Below, piece after piece: positions 57,857 through 64,000 of a DNA stretch of 64,000 nt; position 1 is the first letter of the stretch; each line of letters begins with the position of its first letter. The DNA is from DASWJQ01 sp036397095 (GTDB lineage: Bacteria; Chloroflexota; Anaerolineae; Anaerolineales; E44-bin32). The notes under the pieces were generated by a model. It was not told the DNA's origin. It saw nothing but the letters and a program-made list of their open reading frames with translations, and searched no databases. The stretch is taken from positions 1 to 64,000 of the forward strand of contig DASWJQ010000195.1 of assembly GCA_036397095.1 (NCBI GenBank), written 5' to 3'. The translations under genes and the position numbers were made by a program.

Positions 57857-58570
57857 CTAGCCGAGCTCCTGGATCAAGTCGGCCAGTTTGATCAGCCGGC
57901 CGGCCGCCAGGCGATCAATCGCCGGCTGGGCCAACACAAACCAACGGCCCCAGACCGGGTTATCGCCGCGCGTCAGGCAGGTCTGCAGCACCAGGGGATT
58001 GTCACCGCCATACACCTGGCCGAATAAGCTGGCCGCCGACAACGATTCACCCGGCGCCGCCAGATCGACGAACTGCGAAGTCGGGCTCCACGGCGAGAGC
58101 GCCTGCAAGCTGCGGACGGACTCCACCTGGTAGGTTTGCGAAGTACCATCGGCATACAGGAGCACAATGCGGTCGCCGCTGGCCAGGTCGAGGAAGGCCT
58201 CGCCCGCCAGGTAATTGTGGGCGATCAATCCGGTGGTGCCGTAGGCCAGCGCCATGCCAAACAGGCTGGCGGCGTCTGGCTGGGCGGTGACGAAGCCCGG
58301 CGACCCGGCCGGCTGGGCCAGCACGCGCAGGGCCAGGCGGCCGGCGACGTGCACCCCGGCCAAGCTGCCGCCCCCATCCGACGGCAAGGAAGCCCGGAAG
58401 GCGGCCAGGCTGGGCACGGCGCTGTCGTCCAGCCGTCCCCGAGCGGTCAGAAAACTCTGACCAAGATCGGGTGGGGCACCGGTGACCGGAATCAGATCGG
58501 CTGCCTGCGTCAGTCCTACCAACGTCAGGATCAGCATCAGCCTATGCAATAAGACCGTCCCAACTATCAT
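57857..58570 (-). CDS. Sortase-like protein 1, palindrome copy
   Basis: Exact mirror of 55427-56140, including the CTAAC-repeat promoter region (mirrored at 58633-58670). Confidence 0.6.
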   Translation of the reverse strand: MIVGTVLLHRLMLILTLVGLTQAADLIPVTGAPPDLGQSFLTARGRLDDSAVPSLAAFRASLPSDGGGSLAGVHVAGRLALRVLAQPAGSPGFVTAQPDAASLFGMALAYGTTGLIAHNYLAGEAFLDLASGDRIVLLYADGTSQTYQVESVRSLQALSPWSPTSQFVDLAAPGESLSAASLFGQVYGGDNPLVLQTCLTRGDNPVWGRWFVLAQPAIDRLAAGRLIKLADLIQELG

Positions 58571-59149
58571 CCAACCTCTCGGGTTATCCCGGGGCGGCCC
58601 CCGACCGAACAGTGGAGGTTTGTCCCGGATGAGTTAGGGTACGGTTAGATTATAGTTAGGTTGTGGTTAGTGCGAAGGGGTGCGCAGAGCCTGTAGGTTG
58701 CTTGTAAGGTGGGCAACAATCGGTCCCCAACCCCGTTAAGCGCGATCGTTCTTCACACTGCCCGCGGCTGGATGGCGGTCCCCTCGCCAACCCCTCATCC
58801 CTGCGGAGAGCCGCTCGACTCAGCCCTCAGGCCCGCGCCAGCGGGCCGGCGGCAACCACTGCTACGCGCAGGACTGTCGGGGTCAGGTCGGAGGCGTCCA
58901 TCGATGCGGCGGATGAGACCGCGGAAGCAAGCACGCCCCTCGAGATGGACTCGGGCGAGCTTGGCGCAACGTGGTTGTCGAGTGCACCTCGGAAGTTGGT
59001 AGGTCCAGCAAATGCCGTGCCCCGGCAAAGCGCCGCCGGAAATACCCGTGGTCCAATCCACTACAGTAAATCGGACCATTACGGTCTACAATCTTAGGAT
59101 AATAGACCGCGCCTCTGAGCTGGTCCCTCCTCTGAAAACGAGCGATAAC

Positions 59150-59830
59150 ATGATTGGCAGTGCACCCTCGCGTTCGGCCGCACTCGTCCTGCTCATCGGC
59201 GTGCTGCTCTTCTGCGCCGGCACCATCGTTGCTGAACCCTTCGAGCAAGTGACGTCGCTTGAGCTGTATCGAGCCATCGCCAACAATCCCTCCGCTTACC
59301 AGCTCGGCAATGTGCTGACTGCCGTCGGATTTCTCATGCTGGTCGCTGCGCTGTGGCAATTGACCAGCTTCATGCAGCAGGTGAACTCTTCCCCGATAGC
59401 TTCTGCCCGGGTGTTGCTGATCCTGGCGGCAGGCGTTTGGCTAGCCGAAATCATCGGTCGATCGACACTGACGACAGCAACCGCCGCAAAGGTTGCCGCC
59501 GGCGAGCCGGCGCCGACCGCATTCCCGGCCACCGTGGGCATCGGGCTCGAACCGCTTTTTGCATTGTTCTTGCTGTTGGCCCTGGTGGGGCTGGCCCTCG
59601 TTGTGTGGCGCGCCGGGCAGATCGGCCTTGTTGGCCGCCGCCTCAGCCAGCTGGCAAGCCTGGTGACCGTCGCAAGCGGCGCTGGGGCCGCCGTTACCTA
59701 CCCTTGGGTTGGCGGGGTTGAGCGGGCATTGTTCTACCCACTGGTGCTGGTGTTCCTGCCATGGAGCCTCGTTCTGCTCCTGCGTCGGCCGAAGGCAACC
59801 AGCCCAAAGCCTGGGGCAGCCGTCGCCTGA
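59150..59830 (+). CDS. Membrane protein (226 aa), palindrome copy
   Basis: Exact mirror of 54167-54847. Confidence 0.55.
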   Translation: MIGSAPSRSAALVLLIGVLLFCAGTIVAEPFEQVTSLELYRAIANNPSAYQLGNVLTAVGFLMLVAALWQLTSFMQQVNSSPIASARVLLILAAGVWLAEIIGRSTLTTATAAKVAAGEPAPTAFPATVGIGLEPLFALFLLLALVGLALVVWRAGQIGLVGRRLSQLASLVTVASGAGAAVTYPWVGGVERALFYPLVLVFLPWSLVLLLRRPKATSPKPGAAVA

Positions 59831-60010
59831 GCGAAGGCCGGCAAACTCGGCATTCATTCACAGCAGTATTAACAAGGGGGCTTTTTCGCGCAGCAGAGGG
59901 CCGGGCGCTGACTCCTACACCGCCCTGATCGACCCGACTTCCAAGGTGCACTCGGGCGCGTCTGGTACCAGCCAACCGCCGGGGTTGCCTTGGAGGTTAG
60001 GTGATGTGGC

Positions 60011-60610
60011 TTACGCCAGTGGCGATTCGGCCTCAGCCGTTTCGCTAGGCTGGTAGTAGGGGTTGGTGCCGCTGGCGTGGTCAGTGGTGTCGACGATCTG
60101 TGTGATCTCGGGCACCTCTTCACGGATCATGCGATCCACGCCCTGCTTGAGCGTCACATTCGACATGCCGCAGCCGACACAGCCGCCGCCAAAGCTGATA
60201 TATGCCACGCCGTCTTCCGCCTTGAGCAGCCGCACCTGGCCGCCGTGCATGCCGACGCCCGGGTTGATCTTCTGATCGAGGATCCGCTGGATCTTGAGCT
60301 CGAGCGGGTCGGTCCACACCGGGTTGGGGTTGTCGATCGAAAAGCCATGCTGTTGGGCGCTCTCGACGAAGTCGAGCGTGGCGCCCTTCAGTTTCTCGGC
60401 GCTGTCGCCGGCCAGCAGCAGCGGCAGGCGCCCGTTGCTCACCTCGACATCCCCCTCGTCGCGGGCGTCGGCCGGAATAACCTCCAACCGGTATTGGTAA
60501 TCGTCGGCCGTCCAACCCACGATGCGGATGCGCAACGTGCGGTCGGCTTTGCCTTCGGCTTCCATGCGCGCCAGGATCTTCTCCTGGGCGGCCTCGGTAA
60601 TCGTGAACAT
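60011..60610 (-). CDS. nfuA: NfuA-like protein, palindrome copy
   Basis: Exact mirror of 53387-53986. Confidence 0.6.
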   Translation of the reverse strand: MFTITEAAQEKILARMEAEGKADRTLRIRIVGWTADDYQYRLEVIPADARDEGDVEVSNGRLPLLLAGDSAEKLKGATLDFVESAQQHGFSIDNPNPVWTDPLELKIQRILDQKINPGVGMHGGQVRLLKAEDGVAYISFGGGCVGCGMSNVTLKQGVDRMIREEVPEITQIVDTTDHASGTNPYYQPSETAEAESPLA

Positions 60611-60724
60611 CGACTGCCTACCTTCCCCCTCCAGCTACCAGTAATTGTGGTTCATTCTACCAAGGACAGGACCGGGGTGGGTCTTTCGCCGGCCGGAGCC
60701 AGCGGGTAGGATGAGCGCCGACCG

Positions 60725-61966
60725 ATGAAGAAGTCATGGACCGTGCTCGCCGTTGCCCTGGGCCTGCTGGCGGCCGCCTGCCAGCCGTCGGCCCAGCAGC
60801 CTTCTGCCACACCCACCGTGCGCCTGGCACGGCCGTCGGCAACCCGGCCGGCCCAACCGTCGCCGTCGGCCACTTTGAGCCCAACCCCGCCGCCTAGCGC
60901 CACGCCGCGGCCGGTCGGGCCGGCTTACTTTCCCGGCTACAACCCGCTGACCGGGCTCCCCATCGGCCCCAGGCTGCTCCGCCGGGCGCCGCTGCTGGTG
61001 TCGATCACCAACTTCCCGCCATCAGCCCGCCCGCAAGCCGGACTGTCGCAGGCCGACCACGTCTGGGAGACCTCGATCGGTCAGGGGTTGACCCGCTTCC
61101 TGGCGGTGTACTTCGGCGACTACCCGCAGCGGCTGTCCGAGCTGGCCCCCGGCGCCGACCTGCCTTACGACTTCGTCATCGGCCCGATCCGGTCGGGCCG
61201 GGTCGTTTTCGATGACATCCGCGCCTTCTACCCCGGCGGCCTGATCGTCACCCGGGCCGCTTCGGCCCAGGTGTTGCCCGAGTTGGGCAAGCAGTTGACA
61301 GTCAACGCCCTCAACCCGGACGACGTCAACAGCGCCGGGCTGCGGCTGGCCGATCTGCCCGGCCTGCCGCTCGACCCGGCCCAGCCGGCCAGCTACGCCG
61401 GTCTATCGTTCGACCATCGCATCCCTGCCGGTGGGTCGCCCGGGCTCGAACTGTCGTTGATTTACAACCTGTTTGCCCAGTTCCAATGGACCTACGACTC
61501 CGCCTCCGGCCGCTACCTGCGCTGGCAGGACATGGTCGACGGCAACGGCCAGCTTGGCCCGCAGATCGACCGGCTGACCGGCCAGCAGTTGGCTTTCGAC
61601 AACCTGGTGGTGCTGTTCGCCGACCACAAACTGCAGAACCTGGAAGGCACGATTATCGAGATCGAGCTGCGCTTCGTGCCGGCGCGCTTTGGCCTGGTTT
61701 TCCGCGACGGCCGGCGCTATCCGATCACCTGGTCGTCGGAGCGCTCCGCACTGCGGTTGTTCGATGAGGACGGTCGGCCGTTGGCGCTCAGGCCCGGGCA
61801 GACCTTCTTCGAGGTGTTTGGCTTCGAGTCGACCTGGGATGGGGAATCGGTCGTGCGCTACCACAGCCCGCCGCTGCCTACCTTGACGATAACGCCGACC
61901 TTCACCGTTTCGCCGACGGTGACGGTCACCCCGACCGAGACGGGCACCGCCACGCCCGAACCCTAG
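60725..61966 (+). CDS. DUF3048 lipoprotein, palindrome copy
   Basis: Exact mirror of 52031-53272. Confidence 0.6.
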   Translation: MKKSWTVLAVALGLLAAACQPSAQQPSATPTVRLARPSATRPAQPSPSATLSPTPPPSATPRPVGPAYFPGYNPLTGLPIGPRLLRRAPLLVSITNFPPSARPQAGLSQADHVWETSIGQGLTRFLAVYFGDYPQRLSELAPGADLPYDFVIGPIRSGRVVFDDIRAFYPGGLIVTRAASAQVLPELGKQLTVNALNPDDVNSAGLRLADLPGLPLDPAQPASYAGLSFDHRIPAGGSPGLELSLIYNLFAQFQWTYDSASGRYLRWQDMVDGNGQLGPQIDRLTGQQLAFDNLVVLFADHKLQNLEGTIIEIELRFVPARFGLVFRDGRRYPITWSSERSALRLFDEDGRPLALRPGQTFFEVFGFESTWDGESVVRYHSPPLPTLTITPTFTVSPTVTVTPTETGTATPEP

Positions 61967-62086
61967 ACGGCGCGCATTCGGCGTGACCTTCTAGGTCCAC
62001 ACGGCGCTAGTCGAACTCTGGACCTCCTCGTGTGGACCTCGGAGGTCAAGCTTCGTACTTGACTCCCCGGGGTTGCGGAAAAGCCG

Positions 62087-62830
62087 TCATGCCGCCAGCA
62101 GCACCCCCGCCGCCAGCATTAGGTTGAGGCCGAGCAAGTACAGATCGGCGGCCGCCCCTACCAGCTCGGCGTTCCAGGTCGCGGGGGACTCGGTCTGACC
62201 TCGAAGGTCCACCTGGGCAGGCGCTCCGTCCGACCCTCCCCGGGTGGACTCCGGCGGTCGGACTGCGGCCGGACCACTGTGGACATCCAGCCCCACGGCC
62301 CACAGCGCGGTCAGGCCGGTGAACAACTGCAGACCTACGCCGGCCCACAACCGTCGGATTCCGGGTCCCGCCGCCAGCAGCCAGACGGCGATCCAACCCA
62401 GCAGGTAGGCCCAGGTCCCCAGCCACAGAACGCGGGGCCACAGACTGCGACCCGCACCGCCGGCCAACCGAGCCCACAGCCAGCCGGGCCAGCGACTCAG
62501 GCCCAATGCCAATCCGCCTGCCAGCAGCGCGCCGGCCAGGCCAAGCGTCGCCGGCATGTTTGGCGCTTCCGGTAGGCCCAGGGTGGCGGTGACCAGGCCC
62601 ACCGCCAGCGCCAATCCGAGCAAGGCCCATACGGTCCAGCCTGCCCGCTGGTTGCGACCGAGCGACAGCAACAGAAACGCCAGGCACGCCAACAGCAGAG
62701 GCAGCGCCGGCGGCACGCCAGGCATCCGCGTGATTAGACGGGCACCCAGCCATGTGCCGGCTCCGGCCAACGCCGCCAATGGCAGAATGCCGGTGGCCAG
62801 ACCCAGAACTTGCCTGGTAGACGCGGTCAT
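62087..62830 (-). CDS. Tad-operon membrane protein, palindrome copy
   Basis: Exact mirror of 51167-51910. Confidence 0.55.
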   Translation of the reverse strand: MTASTRQVLGLATGILPLAALAGAGTWLGARLITRMPGVPPALPLLLACLAFLLLSLGRNQRAGWTVWALLGLALAVGLVTATLGLPEAPNMPATLGLAGALLAGGLALGLSRWPGWLWARLAGGAGRSLWPRVLWLGTWAYLLGWIAVWLLAAGPGIRRLWAGVGLQLFTGLTALWAVGLDVHSGPAAVRPPESTRGGSDGAPAQVDLRGQTESPATWNAELVGAAADLYLLGLNLMLAAGVLLAA

Positions 62831-63402
62831 CGCTGCGGAATTTGGGACCGGGCTTCGACTTGAAGCTGCACCCATTCGCGGTCGAGCAATCCGGCCAGCA
62901 GAATCACCATCTGGCGGGTGATCGTCACCGAGAAGGTCAGTCGCTCATCCTCGGGTTCGTAGTGCTGGGGGTAATCGAGATCCAACGCCTCGACCCCCGC
63001 CTCCCCCGGCACAATGCTGTTCAGGTTGGCGTAGTTGGCCGCAATCCCCTGGGCCGTCGCCTGAACCTCAGGGCCCGCCAGCGTCGCCCGGTCGTCGTCG
63101 GACAACCAATGCTGGATTGCCGCCGGTTCAGGCGTGGCCGTACAGACGCCGCCGTCTGCACCGAAGTCTCCGTCGGGGACGCATGGTGGCAAGCCTGCCG
63201 CTTCTGTTTGACGCGGAACAGCCAGCGTCACCATGGCGTCGGCGACATAACCGATACCGGCATCGGCCGCCGCTTGCGCTCCCCGCCGCAGTTCGGCTCG
63301 GGCCAAATAGAGCCGCCCGCCATCGACTCCCAGGGCCAGGAGCAGCAAGGCGACCATCAAGACAATCGCCACGACCACCACCACCTGGCCCCTGTTGTTC
63401 AT
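62827..63402 (-). CDS. TadG/TadE-like protein, palindrome copy
   Basis: Exact mirror of 50595-51170. Confidence 0.6.
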   Translation of the reverse strand: MNNRGQVVVVVAIVLMVALLLLALGVDGGRLYLARAELRRGAQAAADAGIGYVADAMVTLAVPRQTEAAGLPPCVPDGDFGADGGVCTATPEPAAIQHWLSDDDRATLAGPEVQATAQGIAANYANLNSIVPGEAGVEALDLDYPQHYEPEDERLTFSVTITRQMVILLAGLLDREWVQLQVEARSQIPQR

Positions 63403-63836
63403 GGATTCTGGTACTCGATGCGGCTGACGGCGCGGGCCTGCAGCTGCACCTGCAGCGTACCCGGCAGATACAGCGGATAGTCATAGGACAGCGTCACTCG
63501 GATCGGGTGGCCGCGCGGCTCGGGCCATGGTTCGGTGCGCGGCCATTCGTCCTGGTTGGGCTCGATCGACACCGCCAGCCTTGAGGGGTCGAGCAGGTAA
63601 AGGGAGCCGTCGATGGCACCGCGAATTTCGGCATCGCCGACGGCCGGGTTCAGAATTGTGGCGCCAGCCCGGGCACCTTCCCAGGCGGCTTGCGTTAGCT
63701 CGAGTTGCGCCGCCATCAGCAGGCCCAAATTGATCAGCCCGATTGTCACCAGCAGCAAGACCGGCAGGACGGCGGCGAACTCGACAAGCGCCTGTCCGCC
63801 GCACCGGTCACCGGCCGCCGGACTTCCCTGCTTCAA
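63399..63836 (-). CDS. tadE: TadE-like pseudopilin, palindrome copy
   Basis: Exact mirror of 50161-50598. Confidence 0.6.
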   Translation of the reverse strand: MKQGSPAAGDRCGGQALVEFAAVLPVLLLVTIGLINLGLLMAAQLELTQAAWEGARAGATILNPAVGDAEIRGAIDGSLYLLDPSRLAVSIEPNQDEWPRTEPWPEPRGHPIRVTLSYDYPLYLPGTLQVQLQARAVSRIEYQNP

Positions 63837-63837
63837 G

Positions 63838-64000
63838 CTAACGCCCCAAGAATAAGTGGAGCAATGGCGGCGCCAGATAAATGATGAGCATCGACGGCAG
63901 GAAGAACAGGACCAGCGGGAAGACGATCAGCACCGGCAGGCGCCGGCTGGCTTCCTGGGCCCGGCGCCGCCGTTCGGCCCGCAGCAACCGGGCTTGGACA
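63838..64000 (-). CDS. tadC: TadC C-terminal fragment, palindrome copy (cut by window end)
   Basis: Mirror of 49997-50159, the last 53 codons and stop of tadC. The gene runs out of the window, so the palindrome may continue further. Confidence 0.6.
   Translation of the reverse strand, partial: VQARLLRAERRRRAQEASRRLPVLIVFPLVLFFLPSMLIIYLAPPLLHLFLGR

Larger units (their letters stand above)
49997..64000. repeat. Perfect zero-spacer 14-kb palindrome (inverted duplication) centred at 56998/56999
   Basis: Every base x in 49997-56998 is matched by the complement of base 113997-x up to the window end; gene ends map exactly. The axis is in GGCCGAT|CGGCC style sequence inside a 78-bp local palindrome. 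Absence of any mismatch or spacer favours an assembly or amplification fold-back over a real duplication. Confidence 0.95.

Noticed and set aside
1..64000. tRNA or rRNA genes
   Set aside because: Scanning by eye for T-loop and conserved rRNA segments gave nothing convincing; a covariance search would be decisive.

Overview
The window is GC-rich, dense, bacterial DNA with many GTG/TTG starts and overlapping stop/start codons. It carries three reductive dehalogenase homologues, a cobamide salvage operon, a Tad-type secretion/pilus operon without a visible secretin, two sortase-like proteins and many Thr/Pro-rich lipoproteins. Together these suggest an anaerobic, effectively monoderm-type Chloroflexota (Dehalococcoidia/Anaerolineae-like) genome, probably a metagenomic contig. 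The taxon is an inference; there is no rRNA gene here.

Layout. 1-222: tail of a c-type cytochrome domain. 440-8158: cobalamin riboswitch with a terminator platform, then btuF-btuC-btuD-cobQ-cobT-cobS-cbiR-cobU, i.e. import, lower-ligand remodelling and nucleotide-loop assembly of corrinoids. 8498-23836: a reductive-dehalogenation island: rdhB1-rdhA1, a 62-aa protein, a GroEL-like chaperonin lacking the catalytic Asp398 equivalent, rdhB2/rdhA2 (minus strand), rdhA3/rdhB3, a NarL-type two-component system, a TPR protein, an FmdB zinc ribbon, a NosR/RdhC-like flavoprotein, a small secreted protein, ApbE, TatA and a 56-aa Cys/Trp-rich protein. 24226-25380: IS110-type transposase. 25764-45573: mixed housekeeping and accessory genes (citrate synthase, lipA, csaA-like, a PA14 lipoprotein, lon-like protease, Usp, luciferase-like oxidoreductase, dipeptidase) interspersed with a family of about 125-bp inverted-repeat elements, one split by an IS3-type element. 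45632-51910: Tad operon. 52031-56998: DUF3048 lipoprotein, NfuA-like protein, membrane protein and two sortase-like proteins. 56999-64000: an exact reverse complement of 49997-56998.

How the genes work together. RdhA proteins need a corrinoid, two [4Fe-4S] clusters, folding help, Tat export and an electron donor. The window supplies corrinoid import/remodelling under B12 control, a Cpr-like chaperonin, a TatA subunit, three candidate membrane anchors, and an RdhC/NosR-like FMN protein next to the ApbE enzyme that would flavinylate it. Two full and two half copies of a 20-bp palindrome (TTRGTGA-N6-TCACTAA) lie upstream of rdhB1A1, rdhA3, the two-component genes and the fmdB-rdhC-apbE-tatA run, suggesting one regulon under the encoded NarL-type regulator. 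The set resembles the cpr/rdhABCDE clusters of organohalide-respiring Firmicutes, here with an inactivated-looking chaperonin and a CbiR-containing B12 operon.

Caution: the terminal 14 kb is a perfect zero-spacer palindrome and most likely an assembly fold-back, so genes after 56999 should not be counted as extra copies.
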